Assembly (NCBI GenBank): GCA_041166025.1 | Contig: JBEAMJ010000069.1 | Coordinates: 124,001 to 188,000 of the forward strand | Length of the DNA stretch: 64,000 nt | Direction: 5' to 3' | Source of the DNA: UBA7672 sp041166025 | GTDB taxonomy: Bacteria > Pseudomonadota > Alphaproteobacteria > Caulobacterales > Hyphomonadaceae | In this document: in pieces, positions 43,900 to 53,271 of the stretch | How the letters are laid out: the number at the start of each line of letters is the position of its first letter | Position numbering within the stretch: position 1 is the first letter of the stretch | Program-made: the position numbers and the translations under genes | The notes under the pieces: generated by a model | Databases searched by the model: none | Told to the model about the DNA's origin: nothing | Seen by the model: only the letters and a program-made list of their open reading frames with translations

Positions 43900-45960
43900 T
43901 CACCCACCATGAAAGAAATCATGGATCCGCTTCGCCAGCGCTTCGTTGACGCCCTCCACAGTCTGCAGGTCGGCCACCGTTGCCCGGCTTACGCCCTTGG
44001 CCGAGCCGAAGCGATGCAGCAGCGCCTTCTTCCGCCGCACGCCGACGCCAGCGATTTCGTCGAGCGGGTTCTGTCCGGCGATCGCAGCTGAGCGCTTTGC
44101 CCTGTGCGCACCGATCGCCCAGCGATGCGCCTCATCGCGCAGGCGCTGGAGATAGTAGAGGGCAGGGTCATTCGGCGGCAGCTGGAACGGCGCGCGTCCC
44201 GGTCGGAAGAACTGCTCCCGCCCCGCATTGCGATCTGGTCCCTTCGCGATGGCGACGAGGTTGAGTTCGCCGGGTCTGAACCCCACAGCCTCGATGGCTT
44301 CCCTGGCCGCGCTTAGCTGACCGAGCCCGCCATCGATCAACACGAGATCCGGCCATGAATCCGGTCTTCGGTCTGCCTCGACCGGAAGCGCCGGTGGAGG
44401 ACTGTTCAACTCCTCCCATTCCTTCTTCAAACGCCCGAATCTGCGCCGCATCACCTCGCGCATCATGCCGTAGTCGTCGCCCGGCTCGAGATCGGTGTCG
44501 CGGATGTTGAATTTGCGATAGGCATTCTTCTCGAATCCCTCCGGCCCCGCCACCACCATGCCGCCGACCATGTTGGTCCCCATGATGTGGCTGTTGTCAT
44601 AGACCTCGATGCGCTTCGGCGGCTCGGGCAGGTCGAACACCTTCTGAACCGCCGCGAAGATCTTCTGCTGGCTCTGCGTCTCGGCCAGCCTGCGGCCCAG
44701 CGCCTCGCGCGCATTGAGCGAGGCCTGCTCGACGATAGCGCGCTTCTCGCCCCGCCGCGGCGTGCGGATCTCCACCTTGTGCTCCGCGCGCAGCTCCAGC
44801 GCTTCGGTGAGCAGGCCTTCCTCCTCGATCTCGTGGTTGAGGAGGATCAGCTTCGGCACAGGCTTGTCGTCATAGAACTGCGCAATGAACGCTGTCAGCA
44901 CCTGTGCTGGCGTGTCGTCGCGATCGTGCCTGGGATACCACACTGTGGCGCCCCAGTTCTGGCCTGCGCGGAAGAAGAAGGCCTGCACGGCCGACGCTCC
45001 CGCCTCGCAATGGATCGCGAACACATCCGCCTCCACCAGCCCGTCCGGGTTTATGCTCTGGCTCTGGCGCACGGCGGACAGCGCGCGGATACGGTCCCGC
45101 AGCCGGGCGGCGCGCTCATAGTCCATGCCCTGCGCCGCGCGCTCCATCTGCTGGGCCAGCTGGTCCAGCAGCGTCTCGGCATCGCCGTTGAGAAACCGCT
45201 CCGCCTCGCGCACCAGGTCGCGATACTCATCCAGGGGGATCAGCCCCGTGCACGGCGCCGAGCACCGTCCCATCTGGTGCAGCATGCAGGGCCGCGAGCG
45301 CGTCGCGTAGATGTTGTCTGTGCATGTGCGCAGCAGAAACGCCTTCTGCAGCGTGTCCAGCGTGTGATCCACCGCGCCGGCAGAAGCAAACGGCCCGAAA
45401 TACTTCCCCTTGATGCGCTTGGCCCCACGATGCTTCAGCGCCTGGGGCGCCTCATGGTCCTCGCGGATCAGAATGTGCGGAAAACTCTTGTCGTCGCGCA
45501 GGATGATGTTGAACCGCGGCTTCAGCTTCTTGATCAGGTTCGCTTCAAGCAGCAGCGCTTCCGTTTCACTCGCCGTGACGACGAACTCCATGCTCCGTGT
45601 CAGCGAGATCATTCGCGCGATGCGCTGGGTCTGCCCGCCGATCTTGGCGTAGTTCGAAACCCGCGCCTTGAGGTTCCGGGCCTTGCCGACATAGAGCAGC
45701 TCGCCTGTTTCGCCGAACATGCGATAGACGCCCGGCTTGGGCGGCAGCCGTGAAACCTGGTCGCGGATCACATCCGGCCCCAGGACGCGCTTCTTCCTGT
45801 TGTCGGACGCATGAAGATCAACGCCCGAGGAAATTTCCTCCGGCTCGATCTCGATTTCGGCCGGCAGGTCGTCGTCAGCTCCAACCTCGACGTCCTCGAC
45901 CGTGTCCTCGGACGGGTCGTTCGTCGCATCTTCAGGCGTCTTGGGGTCGTCCGATTCCAT
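43900..45960 (-). CDS. uvrC: Excinuclease ABC subunit C
   Basis: A 686-residue nuclease of nucleotide excision repair that cuts both sides of a lesion marked by UvrAB. Order: an acidic N-terminal extension (about 1-55, Asp/Glu rich), GIY-YIG domain (KPGVYRMFGETGELLYVGKARNLK), Cys cluster region, UVR motif, the RNase H-like nuclease (IEVYDNSHIMGTNMVGGMVV and LVLIDGGLGQLSAA), and tandem HhH at the C-terminus. The ATG at 45960 is tentative; an in-frame ATG at 46002 would add 14 residues. The following GrpB gene starts at its stop. Confidence 0.95.
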   Translation of the reverse strand: MESDDPKTPEDATNDPSEDTVEDVEVGADDDLPAEIEIEPEEISSGVDLHASDNRKKRVLGPDVIRDQVSRLPPKPGVYRMFGETGELLYVGKARNLKARVSNYAKIGGQTQRIARMISLTRSMEFVVTASETEALLLEANLIKKLKPRFNIILRDDKSFPHILIREDHEAPQALKHRGAKRIKGKYFGPFASAGAVDHTLDTLQKAFLLRTCTDNIYATRSRPCMLHQMGRCSAPCTGLIPLDEYRDLVREAERFLNGDAETLLDQLAQQMERAAQGMDYERAARLRDRIRALSAVRQSQSINPDGLVEADVFAIHCEAGASAVQAFFFRAGQNWGATVWYPRHDRDDTPAQVLTAFIAQFYDDKPVPKLILLNHEIEEEGLLTEALELRAEHKVEIRTPRRGEKRAIVEQASLNAREALGRRLAETQSQQKIFAAVQKVFDLPEPPKRIEVYDNSHIMGTNMVGGMVVAGPEGFEKNAYRKFNIRDTDLEPGDDYGMMREVMRRRFGRLKKEWEELNSPPPALPVEADRRPDSWPDLVLIDGGLGQLSAAREAIEAVGFRPGELNLVAIAKGPDRNAGREQFFRPGRAPFQLPPNDPALYYLQRLRDEAHRWAIGAHRAKRSAAIAGQNPLDEIAGVGVRRKKALLHRFGSAKGVSRATVADLQTVEGVNEALAKRIHDFFHGG

Positions 45961-46057
45961 GCCGCATAGGTAGGCCAGCCGGCGTCCCGGTTCAAACGCC
46001 ATTGCCCCGGCCTGCTGATGATGGTCTGTCAGCATGGGATTGAGGGGAGGACGGGCC

Positions 46058-47335
46058 GTGAGGCGGATTTGCTCAGTGCTTGCGTGTCTCAGCATGCTGT
46101 CGGGCTGCGGCGCGCCGGGCCCTTCAGCGCCTGCACCCGCGGTCGCCGCGCCAGCTTTCCCGGATCAATGGTACAGCTTTGCCGAGGCTTCCAAAGCGGG
46201 CCCCTACACGGCAGTGAACATCTACGAAACGGAACACCAGCTTTCCGGTCGTTTGGTTCTCAACGATGGACATGCGCTAGCGCTTCGTCCGACGCCGCCA
46301 AACCCTGGCGATGATTTCGCATTTGTCGTTCCGGCCCTGGGCGGCTCCTTTGCGGCGACACGTCGTCCTGGAGGTGAACTGGAAGGTCGCTGGATCAACG
46401 CAGACGGAGAGGCCGCCCCGGTCACGCTCAAACCCGCCGCATACGAGCCTCAGGAGGCCAACCAGTTCGCCATCCTGCCCGACGGTCGTCGCATGCACAT
46501 GCTGTGCGAAGGCCTGGGCGTTCCTGTGGTCCTGCTCGATTACGGGGCTGGCGGCACGATGAAGAAGGACTGGGGCGAGCTCGTGGGGAAGATTGCCGCC
46601 AAGGCCGGAACGCGCGTGTGCGCCTATGATCGCGCCGGCCGCGGCCTCAGCGATCCTGCGGCGATGCCCCGGGACGCTGCCGCAGTCGCTGCCGACATCG
46701 ATGCGATGCTCACCGCTGCGACCGTGCCGCCGCCCTACGTCCTCGTTGGTCACTCGCTTGGCAGTTATCATGTGCGCCAGTACGCCAACACCTACACCGA
46801 CAAGGTCGCCGGCCTGGTTCTCGTGGATCCGTCCGGCGATGGCCAGCTCGAACGCTTCGATGGCGTCATTCCGAAGATGCGGGAGATGCAGGAGGCGATG
46901 CGCAAGGTGCAGGACGATCTCGATTGCATTGGCAGGCTGAGCGCCAAGCTGGTCCCTCCGGACGATCCGCTCGCGCAACAATGCGGCGGCAACGATCCTG
47001 TTGCGCTTGCTGCGACGCGTTCCGAAGTGGAAGAGATGCCCGGCGCATCGACCCGCCAGCTCAGGGCTTCGCGTCGCCCGTACGGCCCCATGCCCCTTAT
47101 TGTCCTCACTCGCACGGACTACGAGAGGGGCATGCCGCCTGAATTCACGGCCGAAGACAGACAGGCGATGCGCCTTGTGTGGGAGTTGATGCACGCCGAC
47201 ATGGCCGCACTGTCGAACAAGTCGCAGCAGCGCCTTGTCGATGGCGCCGGGCATTACATACAGCGCGATGCGCCCGACGCCGTGATCCAGGCCGTCGCCG
47301 ACGTCGTTGCTGAGGCGCGGGATATGGCGCGCTAG
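46058..47335 (+). CDS. Alpha/beta hydrolase lipoprotein
   Basis: A 425-residue exported hydrolase. Lipobox MLSGC follows the signal sequence; about 100 residues of an N-terminal domain (FPDQWYSFAEAS, a beta-rich region) come before the hydrolase core (about 140-425). Nucleophile elbow VGHSLGSYH and catalytic His in GAGHYIQRD are present; the acid is probably the Asp in VDPSG or a later residue. GTG at 46058 is used because GGGGAGGA stands 7-9 nt upstream; an ATG at 46034 precedes the RBS. Substrates are likely esters; not known. Confidence 0.85.
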   Translation: MRRICSVLACLSMLSGCGAPGPSAPAPAVAAPAFPDQWYSFAEASKAGPYTAVNIYETEHQLSGRLVLNDGHALALRPTPPNPGDDFAFVVPALGGSFAATRRPGGELEGRWINADGEAAPVTLKPAAYEPQEANQFAILPDGRRMHMLCEGLGVPVVLLDYGAGGTMKKDWGELVGKIAAKAGTRVCAYDRAGRGLSDPAAMPRDAAAVAADIDAMLTAATVPPPYVLVGHSLGSYHVRQYANTYTDKVAGLVLVDPSGDGQLERFDGVIPKMREMQEAMRKVQDDLDCIGRLSAKLVPPDDPLAQQCGGNDPVALAATRSEVEEMPGASTRQLRASRRPYGPMPLIVLTRTDYERGMPPEFTAEDRQAMRLVWELMHADMAALSNKSQQRLVDGAGHYIQRDAPDAVIQAVADVVAEARDMAR

Positions 47336-47415
47336 CCGATCCGGCTTGCCTTCCGGGCCAACTCCCCGGAGACTCCGGACAACCGCGATCCGCGGTGTCC
47401 TGACAAGGAGTTCAC

Positions 47416-47946
47416 TTGCATCGCAAGCTACTTGCACTCGCAGCGGGTCTCGGAGCTGCGGCCGTCCTGGCGCCGGCTGCCTCGGCTCAGGTCTATGGCG
47501 GCGCCGGCTACACCCTGTTCACCGCCGATGCCGGTGGCGAGGACGCAACCGTCGGCGGCCTGATGGGTCGGCTCGGCTTCAAGACCAATCCCTTCCTTGG
47601 CGTTGAAGGCGAAGTCGCACTCGGCGTGCAGGAAGACAGCTTCGACGTGCTCGGCGCCAATGTCGATGTCAGTCTCGAGAACTCCTACGGCGTGTTCGCA
47701 GTCGCCTGGCTGCCGGTCCCGGCTGTCGGCGACGTCTTCGCGCGCGTTGGCTATGCCGACATATCCATCGAGGCCTCGGCGACCGGCATTGGCGCGGTGA
47801 GCGACTCCGGCTCGGGCATGGCTTATGGCGCCGGCGTGCAGCTCAACTTCCTGCCCTTCACCAAGCTGCGCCTTGAATACACGCGCTATGAACCGGAAGA
47901 CGCCGAAGTCGACAGCTTCGGCGCTTCGGCCCTGTTCCAGTTCTGA
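47416..47946 (+). CDS. Small outer-membrane beta-barrel protein
   Basis: A 176-residue exported protein; signal peptide 1-24 (AASAQ). The mature part has alternating amphipathic strands with Gly/aromatic ends (VYGGAGYTLF, FLGVEGEVALG, YGVFAVAWLPV, LRLEYTRYEPE) and ends in Phe (ALFQF), the beta-signature for BAM insertion; it looks like an eight-stranded porin-family (OmpW/OmpA-like) barrel. The start codon is TTG: AAGGAG lies 5-6 nt before TTG at 47416 and no ATG is suitable. It is followed by a hairpin at 47957-47986. Confidence 0.82.
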   Translation: MHRKLLALAAGLGAAAVLAPAASAQVYGGAGYTLFTADAGGEDATVGGLMGRLGFKTNPFLGVEGEVALGVQEDSFDVLGANVDVSLENSYGVFAVAWLPVPAVGDVFARVGYADISIEASATGIGAVSDSGSGMAYGAGVQLNFLPFTKLRLEYTRYEPEDAEVDSFGASALFQF

Positions 47947-47956
47947 GGATCATCGA

Positions 47957-47986
47957 GCTGCGACTGGCCCCATGGCCGGTCGCAGC
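47957..47986. terminator. Hairpin between convergent genes
   Basis: GCTGCGACTGGCC and GGCCGGTCGCAGC form a 13-bp stem with one G-U pair and a CCAT loop, placed between the barrel gene (stop at 47946) and the receptor gene (stop at 47991). There is no U tract; it may still separate the two convergent transcripts. Confidence 0.5.
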
Positions 47987-47990
47987 CGGC

Positions 47991-50096
47991 TCAGAACCGT
48001 CCCGAGACCCGCACCGCGACCGAGCGCGTGCCAAAGCCCCCCGTCGCCGTTCGCGTCTCGACCGATGAGGGAAGGGCGGATATACCCCGATCGGGTGTGA
48101 AGAACTGCCGCTCGCGGATTTCCTCAGGCAAGAGAATGTCGGCGACGGTCAGCCTCACCAGCAGGCCAGTGAAGGCCGTTGTCTCGACATAAAGGTCGAA
48201 GTTCGCCTCGGCCCACCCCGTATTGCGAAGTTCGCGAAGGCGATACTGGTCGACATCGTCGGCCCGCTCATAGAGCGCGCCCCAGGCAAGTTTCAGTTCA
48301 GGCAACGCCTGGCGCAGGTCGATCGAATAGCTCCAGTCCGGCTCGTCGGAAAACCGGCGCGTCTCACCTGTGACCGGATCCGTGACGCGGCTTTCCTGAA
48401 CCATGCCCTTAAGCCGCAGTTCTCCGCCCGCCAGGCCCAGCACATCCAGTGGCGCCGTTGCATCCATCCGCGCGCCGGTGCGCCGTCCATCGCCAAGATT
48501 GCCAGGTGCATCAAACAGACCCGCGATCGGGATCTGGTCCTGCACCGCCTCAACCTCATCGTGAAACGCCGACAGCGTCAGCACGCCCTTAGGGCCAAAT
48601 CGATGTTCCCATTCAACCGTCGAACGCCATGTGCGCTCAGGTTCAAGGTCTGGATTGCCCAGGTCAACTGTCCCGTCGAACAGAGAGACGACGCTTGCAA
48701 ACTCGGTGAAGTCGAGCTGGCTCACATCGCGCTCGAGCAGGAGGCGCAGCTGGTTGCTTTCATCGGCAGACCAGGTCGCCCCGACGCGCGGCTTGACATA
48801 GGTGAAGTCGCGCTCCTGGGCCCCATCGCCTGACTGGGTGATGGTCGAGGTCTCGACCGTCAGCCCCGCTTCGATGCGCAGGCCCGGCGCCGCCTGCCAC
48901 ACATCGCTCACGAACGCTTCGGCCCGTTCCTCTTCAACGCGCGTATTCGCTATCGGCGGGGTCGCGTCGATTGTCCCGAGCGGTGTCTGCACCCGGACGT
49001 CAAGATTGCTGTCGAGAAAGTTGAACGCGATCTCGCCGCCCCAGTCGACGGCATGATCCTTCACGGGCTTCCAGGACATCACCCCGCGCGCAACATACTC
49101 CCCGCTGTCCGCCGCACGTTCGATGAAGGTGTTGCGAAAGCCACCCGCCGCGAATGTTGCCGAATAGCGTTCCGAGGAGCCCGTGTGGCGTCCGCTGGCG
49201 AGCCCTATCAGCTTGAATGAGGCGTCTGGCGACAGCCGATGCTCCCAGTCGCCTCCCGCTTCCGCTGCCCAGGCGTCATCGCCCGTCACCTTGCTGTCGT
49301 CGATCTGCGTCAGCGTTCCAGCCGCATTGAACGTCTGGGAGAAGGTGTGCCGTCCATCGCGCGAGGGTGTCGCCTGGAGATTGACATTGAAGGCGTCGTT
49401 CTCGCCTGCCTTCCAGCTCGCACGACCGCTCAGCCGGTACTCCCAGTAGCTGCCCTGGAGAAACTCCGGGCCTTCCGTCAGAAGCGCTCCTGCTGCATTG
49501 CGGGTCTCTTTCTCGAACTCGACCCGGCCACGCCGCGATGGCTGCGCCTGCAGGGCGAGGTTCACGTTCACATCGCCCGCCTTGAATCCGCTTGTCAGAA
49601 CGAGAAGGGGGTTGATGCTTCCCGAGGGTTCGAGACGGCTTGCCTGAGCTACGAAGGTGTTGGTGGCGCCAGCCTCGCGCGGACGCAGCCGCACATCCGC
49701 GATCATCGTCTGTCCGGAAACATCAGTGCCATCGCCGCCGCCGACGCGAATATCGATGCGAAGCACGTCACGCGCCGAAATCCGGGATAGCTGCTCGGAA
49801 AGCGCAGTCTTCGAGCTTGGCCGCTCGCCATTGATGAGCACATTGCCTGCGGCGGCCGCAAAGCCACGGCGGTCATCGCCGCCATCGAGCGAAAAGCCCG
49901 GCAGCCGTCGAACCATGTCCTCCGCAGTGACGGGATTGAACGGCGCGAAGAATTCGGCCGCATAAGATTGAGCGGCGGGCGCCTGTTCCATCTGTTGGGC
50001 TTCGGCGGTTCCGGTCGCGAGCAGCAATGTCGCCGGAAGCAGGAAGCAGGCCGACGATGCGGCCTGCTTCCATTTCCGGAATTGACGTCCGGTCAT
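47991..50096 (-). CDS. TonB-dependent receptor
   Basis: A 701-residue outer-membrane receptor: signal peptide about 1-34, plug domain with VTAEDMVRRLPGFSLDGGDDRRGF and VLINGERPSSKTALSEQLSRI, then barrel with LGNPDLEPERTWRSTVEWEHRF, a segment common to the C-terminal part of such barrels. The final residues are F-rich (VRVSGRF). It is shorter and less decorated than the 27.7 kb receptor and has no obvious TonB box in the first 30 mature residues. A palindrome in its promoter and an adjacent TetR gene suggest repression by that regulator. Ligand unknown. Confidence 0.9.
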   Translation of the reverse strand: MTGRQFRKWKQAASSACFLLPATLLLATGTAEAQQMEQAPAAQSYAAEFFAPFNPVTAEDMVRRLPGFSLDGGDDRRGFAAAAGNVLINGERPSSKTALSEQLSRISARDVLRIDIRVGGGDGTDVSGQTMIADVRLRPREAGATNTFVAQASRLEPSGSINPLLVLTSGFKAGDVNVNLALQAQPSRRGRVEFEKETRNAAGALLTEGPEFLQGSYWEYRLSGRASWKAGENDAFNVNLQATPSRDGRHTFSQTFNAAGTLTQIDDSKVTGDDAWAAEAGGDWEHRLSPDASFKLIGLASGRHTGSSERYSATFAAGGFRNTFIERAADSGEYVARGVMSWKPVKDHAVDWGGEIAFNFLDSNLDVRVQTPLGTIDATPPIANTRVEEERAEAFVSDVWQAAPGLRIEAGLTVETSTITQSGDGAQERDFTYVKPRVGATWSADESNQLRLLLERDVSQLDFTEFASVVSLFDGTVDLGNPDLEPERTWRSTVEWEHRFGPKGVLTLSAFHDEVEAVQDQIPIAGLFDAPGNLGDGRRTGARMDATAPLDVLGLAGGELRLKGMVQESRVTDPVTGETRRFSDEPDWSYSIDLRQALPELKLAWGALYERADDVDQYRLRELRNTGWAEANFDLYVETTAFTGLLVRLTVADILLPEEIRERQFFTPDRGISALPSSVETRTATGGFGTRSVAVRVSGRF

Positions 50097-50145
50097 GGGC
50101 GTTTTTTCCCGGGGCCGACTCTGGGTTGGGGGACGAGCCGACCGA

Positions 50146-50163
50146 ATTGGACTACAGTCTAAT
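50146..50163. promoter_or_regulatory. Palindromic operator-like site before the TonB receptor
   Basis: ATTGGACTACAGTCTAAT is a near-perfect 18-bp inverted repeat (seven of nine pairs). On the minus strand it covers the -10 region of a possible promoter (TTGCAT, 17 nt, TGTAGT), and lies 50 bp before the receptor ATG. The TetR gene that ends 62 bp further right is the natural candidate for binding. Inference. Confidence 0.45.
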
Positions 50164-50224
50164 TTCTTGACGGATGCAACTGTTGCGCGCCCCTGCATCA
50201 TGACTTCCTTGTGAAGACATCGCG

Positions 50225-50848
50225 CTATGCGGCAGCGCCTTCAAGAAAGACGTCGACAAGCGCTTCAAGCATGGCCGGCAGGCTGCCGCGACGCTGGGCG
50301 TGCAGCCACTGGATAACAGCCCCGGAAAGGAGGCTGTCGAAGGCTGTGGCCAGCACCTCGGCCGATGCCGCGCTGGAGATATCGCCCCGATCCTGGCCAC
50401 GCTCGAAGATGGCTGTGAGAATTCCGAACGTCTCCCGCTTCAACGCGGGCGAGGCGCCATTTCCATCAAGCCCCATCGAAACCTTGCGGATCTCGATGAA
50501 CACTTCGCGATAAAGGCTCTGATTGGCAGAAATGCCCCTGCCCATCTGCCGGAAGAGGCGACGGATAATGGTCGCGGTGGGTGAGGTGTCATCTGCAAGC
50601 CCGGCTTTGAGCAGGGCGCGATAGTTCTCGAGTGAACGCGCCGTAATCGCATCAAGGACAAGAACCTTGGACCCGAACTGGTTGAAGACGGTTGCGCGTG
50701 AGACGCCGGCCCCGGCGGCGATATCCTGCATCGACACGCTGTGCAGGCCGCGCGCCGCAAACAGCGCCTCGGCTGCCCTGAGGATCAGCTCGCGCGTCTC
50801 ATCGCCATAGGTCCGCGCCTCGCGCGCGGTCCGCGCGCGTCCCCTCAT
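50225..50848 (-). CDS. TetR-family regulator in the desaturase operon
   Basis: A 207-residue TetR protein with the HTH AAGAGVSRATVFNQFGSKVLVLDAI (about residues 44-68) and a helical ligand domain; the end LEALVDVFLEGAAA is typical. It overlaps the desaturase gene stop by 4 bp (ATGA), so it is cotranscribed with it. It is likely to control both the desaturase operon and the adjacent receptor gene, in the manner of fatty-acid responsive regulators such as DesT; this link is inferred. Confidence 0.88.
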   Translation of the reverse strand: MRGRARTAREARTYGDETRELILRAAEALFAARGLHSVSMQDIAAGAGVSRATVFNQFGSKVLVLDAITARSLENYRALLKAGLADDTSPTATIIRRLFRQMGRGISANQSLYREVFIEIRKVSMGLDGNGASPALKRETFGILTAIFERGQDRGDISSAASAEVLATAFDSLLSGAVIQWLHAQRRGSLPAMLEALVDVFLEGAAA

Positions 50849-51792
50849 GCGGGGCTCGCGGCAGCATCAGTCTTCGAGCCGCACCGCTTCAGCACCTCGA
50901 CATATCCCTTGGTGATCCGCATCCGCTCACGGAAGCCCTTTTCCATAAGCAGGTTGTGCGCCTTCTCGAGATTGTAGCACGGCACGTACATGAAGCAGTG
51001 GTGCTCGCAGTGATAATGCACCCAGAAGGGCGCGATCAGCAGTCGCTCGATCGGATTGGCCAGCGTCGTGCGCGCATGCGTGAAGGGGTCTTCCTGCGTG
51101 TTGACCATCGCATGCTCGCCCATCGCGCGGATGCGGGTCACCAGCGGGAACCACGTCGCCATCGGCACGATCCACAGCACCGGCCACGCCCACCAGTAGC
51201 CCAGGGCCGTCGTCGCCGCGATCATCACCGCCTGCGCCACCCAGAAGCGCAGCGCCGGATTGTCCGGCACGCGCGGCGGCTTGCGCGCCTTGCCGCGCAG
51301 GCGCTCGATGAATGGTGCGAGGCGCTGCTTGTAGAACGTCTGCCCGGTGAGGTCGCGCATGAACTTGCGGATCAGCGACTCGCGCGTCACGGGGAACGGT
51401 CGCGACAGCACGAGGTCGGGATCTTCCGGCTGCTCGGTGTATTTGTGATGCGTCAGGTGATAGGGCCGATAGCGCTTCAGGCTCCCGCCCACCGGCCCGC
51501 CGCACAGCCACTCTGCGAGCCAGTCGTTGAGCTGGACATTGGGATGCAGCGTCCCGTGCGCCGCTTCATGCTCCAGGATCGCAAGCCCCAGCTGTCGCGC
51601 CCCGATCAGCATCACGGCCAGCACATAGGTCAGCGGGTTGGGAAACGCGATGAACATGGCGCCGGCGCCGATGATCACCGCCCAGGCGAACGCCACGAGG
51701 GCAGGGCCTCGCCACATCGACTGGCGCGACACGCCTTCCCATTCGGCGGGTGTGAAGATGGTCTTGGGATCGACGCGGGAGACGGCTGGCAT
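50845..51792 (-). CDS. Membrane fatty acid desaturase/hydroxylase family protein
   Basis: A 315-residue di-iron membrane enzyme. All three His boxes are present: HEAAH (75-79), HLTHH (112-116) and HYHCEHH near residue 263, with four predicted membrane helices around them (about 32-50, 54-72, 190-225). It probably introduces a double bond or hydroxyl group into lipid acyl chains in the inner membrane. First gene of a two-gene operon with a TetR regulator. Expected electron donors (ferredoxin or rubredoxin) are not encoded nearby. Confidence 0.92.
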   Translation of the reverse strand: MPAVSRVDPKTIFTPAEWEGVSRQSMWRGPALVAFAWAVIIGAGAMFIAFPNPLTYVLAVMLIGARQLGLAILEHEAAHGTLHPNVQLNDWLAEWLCGGPVGGSLKRYRPYHLTHHKYTEQPEDPDLVLSRPFPVTRESLIRKFMRDLTGQTFYKQRLAPFIERLRGKARKPPRVPDNPALRFWVAQAVMIAATTALGYWWAWPVLWIVPMATWFPLVTRIRAMGEHAMVNTQEDPFTHARTTLANPIERLLIAPFWVHYHCEHHCFMYVPCYNLEKAHNLLMEKGFRERMRITKGYVEVLKRCGSKTDAAASPA

Positions 51793-51922
51793 GGCGCGAT
51801 CCTAGCAGAATTCATTGCTCCGCGTAGCGCCCAGAAGGCCGCGCGTGCTGACGCAGGGAAAGGGGGCTGGCGGCTTGCGCAACACAAGCTAGTTTGCCGC
51901 GCAAATCACCCGGAGCAGCTCC

Positions 51923-53176
51923 ATGAAATCCCTCGCCCTGATGTTCAGCTGCGCCGTGCTTGCGCTCGCCGCCTGCCAGCCCGCTCCTGCTCCCGCGCCT
52001 GAGCCTGCGCCCGAGCCCGCCCCTGAAGCGGCGAGGGCCCCTGTCCCTGACCCGATGCAGGGCGATGGCGGGGTGGACGCCTTCTACACTGCCGCCAGCA
52101 TCCCGCTGCAGCCCGGCAAGATGATCGCCACGCAGCCGCAACCGGCCGAGACCTCCCTTGCCGAGGCCGCCGGTGCGACGCGCATCCTCTATTCCTCCAC
52201 GAATGGGCTCGGCGATGCGAAGACGCCGATCGCCGTCTCCGGCTCTCTCTTCATCCCGAAAGGCGAAGCCCCCGCCGGCGGGTGGCCGCTCATTGCCTGG
52301 GCCCACGGCACTGTCGGCATTGCCGACATCTGTGCGCCGTCCAACCGCCCGCGCTCGGAGCGCGACACCAGATATCTCAACCACTGGCTTGCACAGGGCT
52401 ATGCCGTCGTCGCCTCTGACTATCAGGGCCTTGGTACGCCCGGCGGCCATCCCTATCTCGCCACCCGGCCCGCAGCCTACTCCGTCCTCGATTCGATCCG
52501 CGCTGTTCAAGGCGATCCTGCGCTGAACATCGGCAAGAGCGTCGTGCTCGTCGGCCAGTCTCAGGGCGGCGGCGCTGCGTTCGCGACGGCAGGCGAGGCG
52601 GGCGCCTACGCGCCTGAACTCGATATCCGCGGCACGGTCGCCACCGGAACGCCCTACTTCACCAACGACACCGCGCCGGCAACCCGCGATCCCAGCGCGG
52701 TCTCGGGCCTACTCGCCTATTCGATGTACATCATGTACCTCGCCGAGCAGGCCGATCCGCTCTTCAAGATCGCCGACTATGCGTCGCTTCCTGCACGCCC
52801 CTTCTTCGAGTCCACGCGCACGCAATGTCTCATGGACACCTGGACCAAGATCGAGGACGAAAAAATGAGCCAGGCCAAAATGTTCACCAACGATCCCACG
52901 CCTGCGATGGCGAAGTTCTTCCCGCTGATGGCCTACTCGACCCTGAAAGTGAAAGGCCCCGTCTTCCTGGGCACCGGCGGCAAGGACGCCGACGTCCCGC
53001 CCCCGGGCCAGGAGCGTCTCTTCAAGGACGCCTGCGCCGCCGGCAGTGTGATCGAACACAAGGTCTACCCCGACCTCGACCACTCCGGCACGGTCAACGG
53101 CTCGCTTGCGGACTCAACGCCCTTCGTGAAGAAGGCCTTCGCGGGCGAGGCGATAGCCGGCAATTGTCCGAAGTAG
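51923..53176 (+). CDS. Secreted lipase-like alpha/beta hydrolase lipoprotein
   Basis: A 417-residue lipoprotein (lipobox LAAC near residue 18) with a Pro/Ala/Glu repeat linker (PAPEPAPEPAPE) and an alpha/beta hydrolase core. The oxyanion region LIAWAHGTVGIAD, nucleophile GQSQGGGAA, and DLDHSGTV for the His are seen, in a layout like the secretory lipase family (PF03583). It likely hydrolyses esters or triglycerides outside the inner membrane. ATG at 51923 with GAGCAG weakly upstream. It converges with no gene; a repeat pair follows it. Confidence 0.86.
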   Translation: MKSLALMFSCAVLALAACQPAPAPAPEPAPEPAPEAARAPVPDPMQGDGGVDAFYTAASIPLQPGKMIATQPQPAETSLAEAAGATRILYSSTNGLGDAKTPIAVSGSLFIPKGEAPAGGWPLIAWAHGTVGIADICAPSNRPRSERDTRYLNHWLAQGYAVVASDYQGLGTPGGHPYLATRPAAYSVLDSIRAVQGDPALNIGKSVVLVGQSQGGGAAFATAGEAGAYAPELDIRGTVATGTPYFTNDTAPATRDPSAVSGLLAYSMYIMYLAEQADPLFKIADYASLPARPFFESTRTQCLMDTWTKIEDEKMSQAKMFTNDPTPAMAKFFPLMAYSTLKVKGPVFLGTGGKDADVPPPGQERLFKDACAAGSVIEHKVYPDLDHSGTVNGSLADSTPFVKKAFAGEAIAGNCPK

Positions 53177-53202
53177 ATCGCGAACATCTGTGAGCCCGCC
53201 AT

Positions 53203-53244
53203 CGTTCTTCGAGACACCGCTCTGCGGCGTCTCAGGATGAGGGG
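53203..53244 (-). repeat. Extragenic palindromic repeat, inverted copy
   Basis: CGTTCTTCGAGAC then CGTCTCAGGATGAGG: the reverse complement reads CCTCATCCTGAGACG...GTCTCGAAGAACG, a form of the short palindromic element common between alphaproteobacterial genes. It is one of two copies between the genes ending at 53176 and starting at 53471. Confidence 0.6.
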
Positions 53245-53271
53245 TTGCCGGTAAGCGCGTCGGTTCCGGGG

